A stretch of DNA of 64,000 bases from Pseudomonas sp. CAN1 (GTDB lineage Bacteria > Pseudomonadota > Gammaproteobacteria > Pseudomonadales > Pseudomonadaceae). A program made the position numbers and the translations under genes. Below are positions 51,194 to 61,258 of this stretch, one piece after another. Numbering within the stretch: the first letter of the stretch is position 1; every line of letters starts with the position of its first letter. The notes beneath the pieces were generated by a model that ran no database searches, had not been told where the DNA came from, and saw nothing but the letters and a program-made list of their open reading frames with translations. The DNA lies in NCBI RefSeq assembly GCF_030462585.1, contig NZ_JASMRU010000002.1:481637-545636 (forward strand), in the 5' to 3' direction.

Positions 51194-51466
51194 CTAGCTC
51201 TTGTTACGTATCGGAAATGTCTCAAGTTCGCCAAGAAGGGCGGCCTTGTGCGCGGGCGGCAGGTCGTTCCAGTGAACGTCCAGCAGCGCGCCCTCGATGG
51301 CGTAGAGCAACACCTTGGAGGCGCGGAAGCCCCTGGCGCGCACCGCGCGGTAAGCGCCGACCGCCCCCAGGCGGCGCAGGTCGCTGGCGCTATGGATGCC
51401 CACGGCATGCAGCCATTGGGCGGAGGTCTTGCCGAGGTTCTTCAGGTGCAGCAGTTCGTCGTTCAT
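51194..51466 (-). CDS. TfoX C-terminal-domain protein
   Basis: 90 residues with the helix-hairpin-like pattern L-K-N-L-G-K-T-S-A-Q-W-L-H-A-V-G-I-H-S, L-R-R-L-G-A-V-G-A-Y, and A-L-L-D-V-H-W-N-D-L-P that defines the C-terminal domain of the competence regulator TfoX/Sxy. The N-terminal TfoX domain is absent, so the protein is a stand-alone C-domain. Function unknown. Lies alone between cbpA and the kinase-like gene, same strand. Confidence 0.9.
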   Translation of the reverse strand: MNDELLHLKNLGKTSAQWLHAVGIHSASDLRRLGAVGAYRAVRARGFRASKVLLYAIEGALLDVHWNDLPPAHKAALLGELETFPIRNKS

Positions 51467-51644
51467 CGTCTGTCCTTGCGATGGGCACGATGGGTGTCAG
51501 GTCTTTGAAGGCCGAGAACTGCTCGTAGCGGCCGGACACACCTGGGAAAGTGTAGCGGTGGATAAGAAAAGCGTGGCTTTGTGATATCGCCCTGAATGCG
51601 GGGCAGGGCGATGGGGTGTTTCAGGCGGCGCCGGATGGCGTTGC

Positions 51645-51685
51645 CTGTCGTCCGGAAGCACCACGCAGGCGCGTCCGGACGACAG
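51645..51685 (-). terminator. perfect 12-bp inverted repeat after the kinase-like gene
   Basis: CTGTCGTCCGGA (51645-51656) and TCCGGACGACAG (51674-51685) with a 17-base loop, starting nine bases past the stop of the kinase-like gene on the minus strand. No T tract. Possible terminator or RNA-stabilising hairpin. The rest of 51467-51644 holds nothing else clear. Confidence 0.55.
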
Positions 51686-51693
51686 CTTGTGGA

Positions 51694-53256
51694 TCAGAGG
51701 CCGGGCAGGCGCTGGCGGATGGCGGCGACAAGGCCGTCGAGGCTGGCGGCCTCCTGGGTGTCGACGCGCTTGCTGTGCTGCTGCTCCTCGACGCTGAGGG
51801 CGTCGCGGCTGGCCAGTTGCGCCTGGATCACTTCGAGGGTCGCGTCGGACGGGTCGTTGCCGTCGTTCTGGCGCTGGGCGAGCCAGCCGGCGATCACCGC
51901 TTCCGGCGCATGGCAGTCGAGGATCAGGAAGGGCACGCCGGTTTCCTCGGCGATTTCCCAGGCGGCAGCCCGCTGCTCGCGCTTGAGGAAGGTGGCGTCG
52001 AGCACCACCGGGTAGCCGGCGCGGAGGATGTCCACGGCCAGTTCGTTCAGGCGCTGGTAGGTGGCGACGGTGGCGTCGCCATCGTAGATGCCGCCCTTGA
52101 GCTTGCCATGCTGGTCGCTGCTCTGCTCGCCGAACAGGCGCTTGCGCTCGACGTCCGAACGCAGGCGGATGGCGCCGAGCGCCTCGACCAGACGCAGGGC
52201 GACCTGGCTCTTGCCAACGGCGGAGACGCCCACGGTCACCGACAGGAAGCGCGAGGGAATGGCGCTGTAGCTTTCCGCCAGGTTGGCGTAGTTGCGGTAC
52301 TGGCGCAGGGTGGCGGCCTTCTGCACGGCGTCGTTCTGGTGCGCCAGGCTGAACAGCGCGATCTTGGCGCGGACCAGGGCGCGGTAAGCCTTGTAGAAGT
52401 TCAGCAGGGCCAGCGACTGGTAGTCGCCGGTGTATTCCAGGTACTGGCTGACGAAGCGCCGCGACAGGCACTTCAGGCCACGATCTTCCAGGTCCATGGC
52501 GAGGAAGGCGTAGTCGGCGGTGACGTCGGTGAAGCGGAACGGTTCGTTGAATTCGATGCAGTCGAACAGCACGACCTTGTTGTCGATGATCGCGGCGTTG
52601 CCCAGGTGGATATCGCCATGGCACTCGCGGATGAAGCCGTTGGCCTTGCGCGAATCGAACACGCCATGCAGGCGCTCGAAGCTGGACTCGGCCCAGGCTT
52701 CCAGGGCGTCGAGTTGCAGCAGGTCGGCCTTGTCGGAGAGCAGCGGGCGAATCTGCTCGAAGTTCTGCCGTACCGGCGCCATGCAAGCTTCGGCGGTGCC
52801 GAGCGGGTGTTCGGTCGGAACTACCGGGGTGCGCAGGTGGAAGTCGGCGATCTGCCGGGCCAGCCCGTCGATGTGCGCGGCGCCCAGTTCGCCACGTGCC
52901 TGCACTTCGCTGAGCAGTTGGCTCTGGGGGAATTCGCGGCACTGGATCATGTACTCGATGGCCGGGCCGTCGCCGCCGATCTGCGGCGCGGACTCGCTGC
53001 CGGTGATGGCGATCACGTCGAGATACAGGCCGTCGGTGAGGCGCTGGTTGAGGCGCAGCTCTTCCTCGCAGAAGTGCTTGCGCTTGGCCAGGTCGGTGAA
53101 GTCGAGGAAGCCGAAGTTCACCGGTTTCTTGAGCTTGTAGACATAGGAGCCAGTGAGCAGCACCCAGGAGATATGGGTTTCGATGACCCGGAAGCCCTCG
53201 ACCGGATGGGGGAAGAGTGCGGGGTTCTGTAGGGCTGCGAGGAGGGTCTGGCTCAC
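51694..53256 (-). CDS. aminoglycoside-phosphotransferase-like / P-loop kinase fusion protein
   Basis: 520 residues from a GTG start preceded by AAGGAC. The N-terminal half (about 1-320) has a phosphotransferase-like fold with the catalytic-type H-G-D-I-H-L-G-N loop (about 215). The C-terminal half (from about 340) is an AAA_33-type P-loop kinase with Walker A G-V-S-A-V-G-K-S. This two-domain layout is widespread in proteobacteria but its substrate is unknown; the aminoglycoside name is only fold similarity. Divergent from mrcB. Confidence 0.85.
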   Translation of the reverse strand: MSQTLLAALQNPALFPHPVEGFRVIETHISWVLLTGSYVYKLKKPVNFGFLDFTDLAKRKHFCEEELRLNQRLTDGLYLDVIAITGSESAPQIGGDGPAIEYMIQCREFPQSQLLSEVQARGELGAAHIDGLARQIADFHLRTPVVPTEHPLGTAEACMAPVRQNFEQIRPLLSDKADLLQLDALEAWAESSFERLHGVFDSRKANGFIRECHGDIHLGNAAIIDNKVVLFDCIEFNEPFRFTDVTADYAFLAMDLEDRGLKCLSRRFVSQYLEYTGDYQSLALLNFYKAYRALVRAKIALFSLAHQNDAVQKAATLRQYRNYANLAESYSAIPSRFLSVTVGVSAVGKSQVALRLVEALGAIRLRSDVERKRLFGEQSSDQHGKLKGGIYDGDATVATYQRLNELAVDILRAGYPVVLDATFLKREQRAAAWEIAEETGVPFLILDCHAPEAVIAGWLAQRQNDGNDPSDATLEVIQAQLASRDALSVEEQQHSKRVDTQEAASLDGLVAAIRQRLPGL

Positions 53257-53457
53257 TTGATGTCCTTTCCGGTCGTATTTTCGAGGCTGGCATTATGGCG
53301 GCTGGGTCGGTTGCTGCAAACTCTGCGGCCGGGTGGCAACCAAATGGCCAGCCTGGGGTCATAGCTCGGCAACCGCCGCATTCGCCAGATGCGCGGCAGT
53401 TCGCATCAAGCCCGGACGCCCGCTGGAGCGGCGTCTGTCTCCTGTGGATAAAGTACG

Positions 53458-53463
53458 TATAAT
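53458..53463 (+). promoter_or_regulatory. TATAAT box directly before mrcB
   Basis: A perfect TATAAT with only eight bases to the mrcB ATG at 53472. The -35 at 17 bases (CTGTCT) is weak. Transcription would start at about 53470, which leaves practically no leader. Confidence 0.6.
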
Positions 53464-53471
53464 GCGCCGCC

Positions 53472-55796
53472 ATGACGCGTCCCCGATCTTCCAAATCCCG
53501 TAAAAAAAGCGGCAAATCGTCGCCTGCCATGCGCAAGTGGCTGGGCTGGGCTCTCAAGCTCGGTCTGGTCGGTCTTGTCGTGCTCGCTGGTTTTGCCGTG
53601 TACCTCGATGCGGTTGTGCAGGAGAAATTCTCCGGCAAGCGCTGGACCATTCCCGCCAAGGTGTATGCCCGGCCGCTGGAGTTGTTCGTCGGCCTGAAGC
53701 TGGGCAAGGACGACTTCCTGCGCGAGCTCGACGCCCTGGGCTATCGCCGCGAAAGTTCGGTCGCAGGCCCCGGCGCCGTGGCGGTGTCCGGCAATGCCGT
53801 GGACCTGAACACCCGTGGCTTCCAGTTCTATGAAGGCGCCGAGCCCGCGCAGCGTATTCGCGTGCGCTTCTCCGGCGATTACGTCGCCGGCCTCAGCCGT
53901 GGCAACGGTGGCGATCTCGCCGTGGCACGCATGGAGCCGCTGCTGATCGGCGGCCTTTATCCGGCGCACAATGAAGACCGCATCCTGATCAAGCTGGACC
54001 AGGTGCCGCCGTACCTGATCGATACCCTGGTGGCGGTGGAAGACCGCGATTTCTGGAGCCACCATGGCGTCTCGCTGAAGTCCATCGCCCGTGCCGTCTG
54101 GGTCAACGCCAGCGCCGGCCAGTTGCGCCAGGGCGGCAGTACGCTGACCCAGCAGTTGGTGAAGAACTTCTTCCTGACCAACGAACGCAGCCTGTCGCGC
54201 AAGCTCACCGAAGCCATGATGGCGGTGCTGCTGGAGCTGCATTACGACAAGCGCGAAATCCTCGAGGGCTACCTCAACGAGGTGTTCCTCGGCCAGGACG
54301 GCCAGCGCTCGGTGAACGGCTTCGGCCTTGCCAGCCAGTACTTCTTCAGCCAGCCGCTGTCCGAGCTGAAGCTGCCCCAGGTGGCGCTGCTGGTCGGCAT
54401 GGTGAAGGGGCCTTCCTACTACAACCCGCGGCGTAACCCCGAGCGGGCGCTGGAGCGCCGCAACGTGGTGCTCGACGTGCTCGCCGAGCAGGGCGTGATC
54501 ACCGCCGACGAAGCCGCCGCCGCCAAGCAGGCCCCGCTGGGCGTGACTCGCCAGGGCAGCATGGCCAACAGTTCCTACCCGGCCTTCCTCGACCTGGTGA
54601 AACGCCAGCTGCGCGAGGATTACCGCGACGAGGACCTGACCGAAGAAGGCCTGCGCATCTTCACCAGCTTCGATCCGATCCTGCAGATGAAGGCCGAGTC
54701 GGCCGTCAGCGAGACCTTCAAGCGCCTGGAAGGCCGCAAGGGTGTCGCCGAGACCGAGACCGCGATGGTCGTGACCAACCCGGAAACCGGTGAAATCCAG
54801 GCCCTGATCGGCAGCCGCGATCCGCGCTTCGCCGGCTTCAACCGCGCCATCGACGCGGTGCGGCCGATTGGCTCGCTGGTCAAGCCGGCGGTCTACCTCA
54901 CCGCGCTGGAGCGACCGAGCCAGTACACCCTGACCAGCTATATCCAGGACGAGCCATTCCAGGTGAAGGGCAAGGATGGCCAGGTGTGGACGCCGAAGAA
55001 CTACGAAGGCACCGCCAACGGCACCATCTTCCTCTACCAGGGGCTGGCCCGTTCGCTGAACCTGTCCACGGCCAGGCTGGGTCTGGACCTGGGTGTGCCG
55101 AACGTGCTGAAGACGCTGGAGCGCCTGGGCGTATCGCCGAACTGGCCGGCCTACCCGTCGATGCTGCTGGGCGCTGGCGCGCTGAGCCCGATGCAGGTGG
55201 CGACCATGTACCAGACCATCGCCAGCGGCGGCTTCAACACTCCGCTGCGGAGCATTCGCAGTGTGCTGGCTGCCGACGGGCAGCCGCTCAAGCGCTATCC
55301 GTTCCAGGTCGAGCAGCGCTTCGATCCGGGCTCCATCTATCTGCTGCAGAGCGCCATGCAGCGCGTGATGCGCGAAGGTACTGGCCGCTCGGTCTACAAC
55401 CAGCTGCCGGCGTCCCTGACTCTGGCGGGCAAGACCGGTACTACCAACGATTCGCGCGACAGCTGGTTCTCCGGCTTCGGCCAGGATCTGTTGGCGGTGG
55501 TATGGATCGGCCGCGACGACAACGGCAAGACGCCGCTGACCGGCGCCACCGGTGCGCTGCAGATCTGGACCAGCTTCATGCGCAAGGCCGATCCGTCGCC
55601 GCTGGACATGCCCAAGCCGGACAACGTGGTGCAGGCCTGGGTTGATCCGCACACCGGGCAGGGCACCGATTCCAGCTGCCCCGGTGCGGTGCAGATGCCT
55701 TATATTCGAGGAAGCGAACCTGCGCCTGGCGCGGGTTGCGGAAACCAGACGCCGGCCGGCGAAGTCATGGACTGGGTGCGCGGCTGGCTGAACTGA
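53472..55796 (+). CDS. mrcB: bifunctional penicillin-binding protein 1B
   Basis: Class A PBP that polymerises and crosslinks peptidoglycan. 774 residues, the same length as I recall for PAO1. Membrane anchor about 25-45, UB2H domain (about 65-150, binds LpoB-type activators), glycosyltransferase domain with VEDRDFWSHHG and GGSTLTQQLVKN (about 190-350), transpeptidase with SxxK as GSLVKPAVY (about 473), S-L-N (about 530) and K-T-G-T-T (about 655). The start has no visible ribosome-binding site. The lipoprotein encoded next could be a partner, but nothing shows it. Confidence 0.97.
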   Translation: MTRPRSSKSRKKSGKSSPAMRKWLGWALKLGLVGLVVLAGFAVYLDAVVQEKFSGKRWTIPAKVYARPLELFVGLKLGKDDFLRELDALGYRRESSVAGPGAVAVSGNAVDLNTRGFQFYEGAEPAQRIRVRFSGDYVAGLSRGNGGDLAVARMEPLLIGGLYPAHNEDRILIKLDQVPPYLIDTLVAVEDRDFWSHHGVSLKSIARAVWVNASAGQLRQGGSTLTQQLVKNFFLTNERSLSRKLTEAMMAVLLELHYDKREILEGYLNEVFLGQDGQRSVNGFGLASQYFFSQPLSELKLPQVALLVGMVKGPSYYNPRRNPERALERRNVVLDVLAEQGVITADEAAAAKQAPLGVTRQGSMANSSYPAFLDLVKRQLREDYRDEDLTEEGLRIFTSFDPILQMKAESAVSETFKRLEGRKGVAETETAMVVTNPETGEIQALIGSRDPRFAGFNRAIDAVRPIGSLVKPAVYLTALERPSQYTLTSYIQDEPFQVKGKDGQVWTPKNYEGTANGTIFLYQGLARSLNLSTARLGLDLGVPNVLKTLERLGVSPNWPAYPSMLLGAGALSPMQVATMYQTIASGGFNTPLRSIRSVLAADGQPLKRYPFQVEQRFDPGSIYLLQSAMQRVMREGTGRSVYNQLPASLTLAGKTGTTNDSRDSWFSGFGQDLLAVVWIGRDDNGKTPLTGATGALQIWTSFMRKADPSPLDMPKPDNVVQAWVDPHTGQGTDSSCPGAVQMPYIRGSEPAPGAGCGNQTPAGEVMDWVRGWLN

Positions 55797-55812
55797 TGCG
55801 AGAGGAATGGAA

Positions 55813-56628
55813 GTGAGAAAAGCTTGGTTTGCAGCGTCGGCGACTCTGGCGCTTCTGTCCGGTTGTGCGACTCCTCAGCAGGGTGCGATCCCCGTGCAGG
55901 ACTCCGGTACTGCCGTGACCAACTCGGAGCGTGTCGGCCGTGCTGGCGGCAACTCCCAGGCACCGGTCAAGGCCGGCGCCGGGCAGAGCATTCCCCAGGG
56001 CGACTCGGGCGTCACTGTGATGGTCCCGCAGGACGCCGGCATGGCGCCGATCCAGACCTTCCCGGCACAGAGCGGTGCGGCGCCGATCAGCACTGCTCCG
56101 ATGACCACCGCTCCGGGCGGCACCGGCTCGAACTATTCGCAGCAGCCGATTTCCACCAGCGGCGGCATCACCTCCAACGGTGGCTTCCAGTCGCAGACCT
56201 ACCAGCAGCCGGCTGCCCAGCAGGCTGCGCCGTCGACCCAGAACACCTACCAGGGTCCGTCCGGCATCCCGTCGAGCAACTCCGGCCTGTCGGCCGACGA
56301 GCAGCTGGATGGTCCGGTGCTGGCGCTGCTGACTTCCGCTTCGCAGCAGCAGGGCGGCGGTGATCTCAATGGTGCTGCCGCCAGCCTGGAGCGTGCCCAG
56401 CGCATCGCCCCGCGCGAGCCGCAGGTGCTCTACAAGCTGGCCCAGGTTCGTCTGGCCCAGGGTGATGCGGCGCAGGCCGAACAGGTCGCGCTGCGTGGCC
56501 TGTCCCTGGCCAATGGTCGTCCGACCATGCAGGCCAGCCTCTGGGACCTGATCGCCAAGTGCCGTGACCAGCAGGGCAACGCTGCCGGTGCCGCCGAGGC
56601 TCGTCAGAAAGCCAAGGTGACCCTGTAA
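55813..56628 (+). CDS. TPR-containing lipoprotein
   Basis: 271 residues from the GTG at 55813; the ATG at 55807 lies too close to the AGAGGAA ribosome-binding site. Signal peptide with lipobox L-S-G-C (Cys18). A long Gly/Ser/Thr/Gln-rich linker (about 20-165) follows, then a TPR-like helical part (about 170-271) with repeated A-A-S-L-E-R-A-Q-R / A-Q-A-E-Q-V-A-L-R-G-L patterns. Likely outer-membrane tethered. It follows mrcB by 16 bases and may be co-transcribed, by position like PBP1b cofactor genes. Confidence 0.85.
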   Translation: MRKAWFAASATLALLSGCATPQQGAIPVQDSGTAVTNSERVGRAGGNSQAPVKAGAGQSIPQGDSGVTVMVPQDAGMAPIQTFPAQSGAAPISTAPMTTAPGGTGSNYSQQPISTSGGITSNGGFQSQTYQQPAAQQAAPSTQNTYQGPSGIPSSNSGLSADEQLDGPVLALLTSASQQQGGGDLNGAAASLERAQRIAPREPQVLYKLAQVRLAQGDAAQAEQVALRGLSLANGRPTMQASLWDLIAKCRDQQGNAAGAAEARQKAKVTL

Positions 56629-56957
56629 TGGACGGGCGTGTGCTGGCCGTCGCCGATCAGCTGCTGCTGATCGAGCGGGAGCTGCGAGCGGCAGGTCTGT
56701 GGGGGAGTGAAAGTCCGTCGCTGGAGCGACTGTCGAGCGTCGAGCCGTTCTGCGTGGACACGCTGGCGCTGGAAGAGTGGTTGCAGTGGATCTTCCTGCC
56801 GCGGATGAAGCTGATCATCGAGAGTGGCGCTGATCTACCCGGCGCCTCGGGCATCCGCGAGATGGCGGAAGAGGCCTATGTCCTGCAGGGCGCGAAAGTC
56901 GCCGCGTTGCTCGAAGCGCTGGGCGCCTTCGATCGACTGATCAGCGAAGCGCCCTGA
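56628..56957 (+). CDS. YqcC family protein (DUF446)
   Basis: 109 residues, helical. The pattern L-A-L-E-E-W-L-Q-W-I-F-L-P-R-M is diagnostic of YqcC, a small cytoplasmic protein of unknown role that in enterobacteria sits beside truC. Overlaps the lipoprotein stop by one base (TAATG), so translation is coupled. Confidence 0.92.
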   Translation: MDGRVLAVADQLLLIERELRAAGLWGSESPSLERLSSVEPFCVDTLALEEWLQWIFLPRMKLIIESGADLPGASGIREMAEEAYVLQGAKVAALLEALGAFDRLISEAP

Positions 56958-56970
56958 GCCTTCGCTGCGG

Positions 56971-57420
56971 TCAGTTGCAGTTCTCGCGGATATCCTTTTC
57001 GCTCTTCGCGATTCTTTCCTGACGTTCCTCTTCACCGATACGGCGCAGCTCACCGCTGCCATCATCGACGCGGATACGCGGGTTGTTCTTCATCTGCGCC
57101 AGATCTATACGCAGTTGCTCGCACTGCTTCACGCGCTGAGCTTCCTGCTGCGCTACTTCCTGCTTGACCTTCGCGTCTACGGCCTTCTGCTTCTCATCTT
57201 CGCTCGGCGGGAGGGTAGCTTTCGGCGGAGCGGGCGGTGGGAAGTTCGAAGCCTTGGGTTGTGCGGTGCTGGTATTCACGGTATCGGCACTGGTGCCTTC
57301 CGGCGGTTGCGCGCCGAAGTGGGTGATGCCCTGGGCGTCGACCCATTTGTAGACCTGCGCGGCCATCACGGTCGGGGCCAGCGCGAGCAGCAGGCTGCCC
57401 AGGAAAATCGTCCGTCGCAT
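56971..57420 (-). CDS. DUF4124 periplasmic protein
   Basis: 149 residues with a signal peptide (cut after MAA, about residue 21). The DUF4124 start Q-V-Y-K-W-V-D-A-Q-G-I-T-H-F-G follows; then a Pro-rich linker and a charged Lys/Glu/Gln coil (about 75-149) ending in a lone C-terminal Cys-Asn. Function unknown. Convergent with yqcC, 13 bases apart. Confidence 0.9.
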   Translation of the reverse strand: MRRTIFLGSLLLALAPTVMAAQVYKWVDAQGITHFGAQPPEGTSADTVNTSTAQPKASNFPPPAPPKATLPPSEDEKQKAVDAKVKQEVAQQEAQRVKQCEQLRIDLAQMKNNPRIRVDDGSGELRRIGEEERQERIAKSEKDIRENCN

Positions 57421-57823
57421 GCTTTGTCGATCCTTGGGATGCGGAGTCTGTCGGTAACTATAACCAAAACGTGCGCTTATTCACTCTGAGAAAGTTCACA
57501 TCCCTGCTTCATTCAAAGCCATATATGGCTTGACTTGGCCGCTTCGTTTCAGAAGAATCCAAGGTTCGCTGCAGTGGGCCGGCCGCAAGCTGGTTTTACT
57601 CGGCAGACAAGAGGTGCTACCCGCGCCGCAAAGTTTCACCCTGTTTCGCGTTACCTCGCGCTGGGTGGAGGCTCTCCGTAACACAAACAGGAGCGTCTCC
57701 AGGTTCTGCTCAATCGGCAGTCGACGTAGCCGGCGATTACATTCGCCCATGTCTGCCGGGCAGCCATCCAAGTCGGTCCCCCACGTTGGGGGTGTCCGTA
57801 TATAGCGTTCTAGAGGTGACAAC
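57421..57823 (+). promoter_or_regulatory. leader region of ilvIHC
   Basis: 403 bases without a gene. A sigma-70-like promoter, TTGACT (57531-57536), 17 bases, AAGAAT (57554-57559), gives a leader of about 260 bases. Just before the gene a hairpin CCCCC-ACGTT-GGGGG (57778-57792) lies 31 bases upstream of the GTG. No T run, so not a classical attenuator, and no leader peptide rich in Leu/Val/Ile codons is seen. In many gammaproteobacteria ilvIH is controlled by Lrp; AT-rich boxes here are few. Confidence 0.55.
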
Positions 57824-59554
57824 GTGGAACTTTTATCCGGCGCTGAAATGGTCGTCCGCTCCCTGCGTGACGAAGGCGTTAAGTACATCTACGGGTACCC
57901 GGGCGGTGCCCTCCTGCATATCTACGACGCTCTCTTCAAAGAGAACGAAGTAACCCACATCCTGGTTCGCCACGAGCAGGCCGCTACCCACATGGCCGAC
58001 GGCTATGCGCGTGCCACCGGCAAGCCGGGCGTGGTGCTGGTGACCTCCGGTCCCGGTGCGACCAACGCCGTTACCGGCATCGCCACCGCCTACATGGACT
58101 CCATCCCGATGGTGGTGATCTCCGGCCAGGTGGCGAGCAACATGGTCGGCACCGATGCCTTCCAGGAAACCGACATGGTCGGTATCTCCCGCCCGATCGT
58201 GAAGCACAGCTTCATCATCAAGCACCCGTCGGAAATCCCAGAGGTCATCAAGAAGGCCTTCTACATCGCCCAGTCCGGTCGTCCGGGCCCGGTGGTGATC
58301 GATATTCCGAAGGACATGGGCGATCCGACCCAGAAGTTCGAATACAACTACCCGAAGAAGGTCAAGCTGCGCTCCTACAGCCCGGCGGTCCGTGGCCACT
58401 CCGGCCAGATCCGCAAGGCTGCCGAGATGCTCCTGGCTGCCAAGCGCCCGATCATCTACGCCGGTGGCGGCGTGATCATGGGCAATGCCGCCGAGCCGCT
58501 GACCGAAGTCGCGCGCATGCTCAACGTGCCGGTCACCAACACCCTGATGGGTCTGGGCGGCTATCCGGGTACCGATCGCCAGTTCGTCGGCATGCTCGGC
58601 ATGCACGGCAGCTACACCGCGAACCTCGCGATGCACCACGCTGACGTGATCTTCGCCGTCGGCGCGCGTTTCGACGACCGCGTAATCAACGGCGAGACCG
58701 CCGCCAAGTTCTGCCCGAACGCCAAGATCATCCACGTCGACATCGACCCGGCTTCGATCTCCAAGACCGTTAAAGCGGACATCCCGATCGTTGGCCCGGT
58801 GGATAGCGTCCTGACCGAAATGGTCGCGATCCTCAAGGAAATCGGCGAGACCCCGAACAAGGAAACGCAGGCTGCCTGGTGGAAGCAGATCGAGGAGTGG
58901 CGCGGTACCCGCGGCCTGTTCCCGTACAGCATGGGCGACGGCAGCATCATCAAGCCGCAGACCGTGATCGAGACCCTCAGCGAAGTCACCAACGGTGATG
59001 CCTTCGTCGCTTCCGACGTGGGCCAGCACCAGATGTTCGCGGCGCAGTACTACCGCTTCAACAAGCCCAATCGCTGGATCAACTCCGGTGGCCTGGGCAC
59101 CATGGGCTTCGGCTTCCCGGCCGCCATGGGCGTGAAGCTGAACTTCCCCGAAGCCGACGTCGCCTGCGTGACCGGTGAAGGCAGCATCCAGATGAACATC
59201 CAGGAGCTGTCCACCTGTCTGCAGTACGACCTGCCGGTGAAGATCGTCAACCTGAACAACGGTGCGCTGGGCATGGTCCGCCAATGGCAGGACATGCAGT
59301 ACAACAGCCGTTATTCGCACTCCTACATGGAATCGCTGCCGGACTTCGTCAAGCTGGCTGAAGCGTATGGCCACGTCGGCATGCGCATCACCGACCTGAA
59401 GGACCTGAAGCCGATGATGGAAGAGGCCTTCGCGATGAAGAATCGCCTGGTCTTCCTCGACATCCAGGTCGATACCAGCGAGCACGTCTACCCGATGCAG
59501 ATCCGTGGTGGTGCGATGCGCGACATGTGGCTGAGCAAGACGGAGCGTACCTGA
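57824..59554 (+). CDS. ilvI: acetolactate synthase large subunit
   Basis: Joins two pyruvates, or pyruvate and 2-ketobutyrate, in branched-chain amino acid synthesis; needs ThDP, Mg and FAD. 576 residues from a GTG with AGAGG upstream. ThDP Glu region [13 protein letters not shown] near 48, FAD domain in the middle, and the ThDP-Mg motif G-E-G-S-I-Q-M-N...L-N-N near 445. Partner of IlvH. Confidence 0.98.
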   Translation: MELLSGAEMVVRSLRDEGVKYIYGYPGGALLHIYDALFKENEVTHILVRHEQAATHMADGYARATGKPGVVLVTSGPGATNAVTGIATAYMDSIPMVVISGQVASNMVGTDAFQETDMVGISRPIVKHSFIIKHPSEIPEVIKKAFYIAQSGRPGPVVIDIPKDMGDPTQKFEYNYPKKVKLRSYSPAVRGHSGQIRKAAEMLLAAKRPIIYAGGGVIMGNAAEPLTEVARMLNVPVTNTLMGLGGYPGTDRQFVGMLGMHGSYTANLAMHHADVIFAVGARFDDRVINGETAAKFCPNAKIIHVDIDPASISKTVKADIPIVGPVDSVLTEMVAILKEIGETPNKETQAAWWKQIEEWRGTRGLFPYSMGDGSIIKPQTVIETLSEVTNGDAFVASDVGQHQMFAAQYYRFNKPNRWINSGGLGTMGFGFPAAMGVKLNFPEADVACVTGEGSIQMNIQELSTCLQYDLPVKIVNLNNGALGMVRQWQDMQYNSRYSHSYMESLPDFVKLAEAYGHVGMRITDLKDLKPMMEEAFAMKNRLVFLDIQVDTSEHVYPMQIRGGAMRDMWLSKTERT

Positions 59555-59556
59555 TC

Positions 59557-60048
59557 ATGCGACACATCATTTCCCTGCTGCTGGAAAACGAACCCGGCGC
59601 GCTCTCCCGCGTGGTCGGCCTGTTCTCCCAGCGCAACTACAACATCGAAAGCCTGACCGTCGCTCCGACCGAAGACCCGACGCTGTCGCGCCTGACCCTG
59701 ACCACCGCCGGTCAGGATGAGGTCATCGAGCAGATCACCAAGAACCTCAACAAGCTCATCGAGGTGGTAAAACTGGTGAATCTCTCGGAGAGCGCGCACA
59801 TCGAGCGCGAGCTGATGCTGGTGAAAGTGAAGGCCACCGGCGCCCAGCGCGCCGAGGTCAAGCGTACCACCGACATCTTCCGCGGGCAGATCGTCGACGT
59901 CACCAGCAGCGTCTACACCGTGCAGCTGGCCGGTACCAGCGACAAGCTGGACAGCTTCATCCAGGCCGTCGGCACCGCGTCGATCCTCGAAGTTGTCCGC
60001 AGTGGCGTCACCGGCATTGCCCGTGGCGACAAGACTCTCAGCATCTGA
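59557..60048 (+). CDS. ilvH: acetolactate synthase small (regulatory) subunit
   Basis: 163 residues from the ATG at 59557 (M-R-H-I-I-S-L-L-L-E-N-E-P-G-A-L-S). The N-terminal ACT domain with N-Y-N-I-E-S-L-T-V binds valine for feedback inhibition. Starts two bases after ilvI. An upstream in-frame start inside ilvI is a shadow. Confidence 0.98.
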   Translation: MRHIISLLLENEPGALSRVVGLFSQRNYNIESLTVAPTEDPTLSRLTLTTAGQDEVIEQITKNLNKLIEVVKLVNLSESAHIERELMLVKVKATGAQRAEVKRTTDIFRGQIVDVTSSVYTVQLAGTSDKLDSFIQAVGTASILEVVRSGVTGIARGDKTLSI

Positions 60049-60077
60049 TTTGAAATACGGCCCACGAGGCCAACTGA

Positions 60078-61109
<1,032 letters not shown>

Positions 61110-61130
61110 GGTCCTTTCGACAAACGAAGA

Positions 61131-61154
61131 AACGCGGCGCTTGCCGCGTTTTTT
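61131..61154 (+). terminator. rho-independent terminator of ilvIHC
   Basis: AACGCGGC (61131-61138), loop GCTT, GCCGCGTT (61143-61150), then TTTT. 21 bases past the ilvC stop. Confidence 0.93.
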
Positions 61155-61258
61155 CGTTTAGGGGCGGTGATCTGGTATAAAGCGGGGGCGTCGGGTGAGT
61201 CTGCGCAGTAGCGTGCCCCGGCGAATCTCAGCCTCAACGAGTTCTCAAGGAATCGTCC

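Noticed and set aside
51694..53256. Aminoglycoside resistance gene
   Set aside because: The phosphotransferase fold is fused to a P-loop kinase domain in a widely conserved chromosomal protein; there is no sign of a mobile resistance gene.
57530..57823. Attenuator with leader peptide before ilvI
   Set aside because: The open frame 57530-57805 is not enriched in Leu/Val/Ile codons in a short cluster, and the CCCCC/GGGGG hairpin lacks a T tract.
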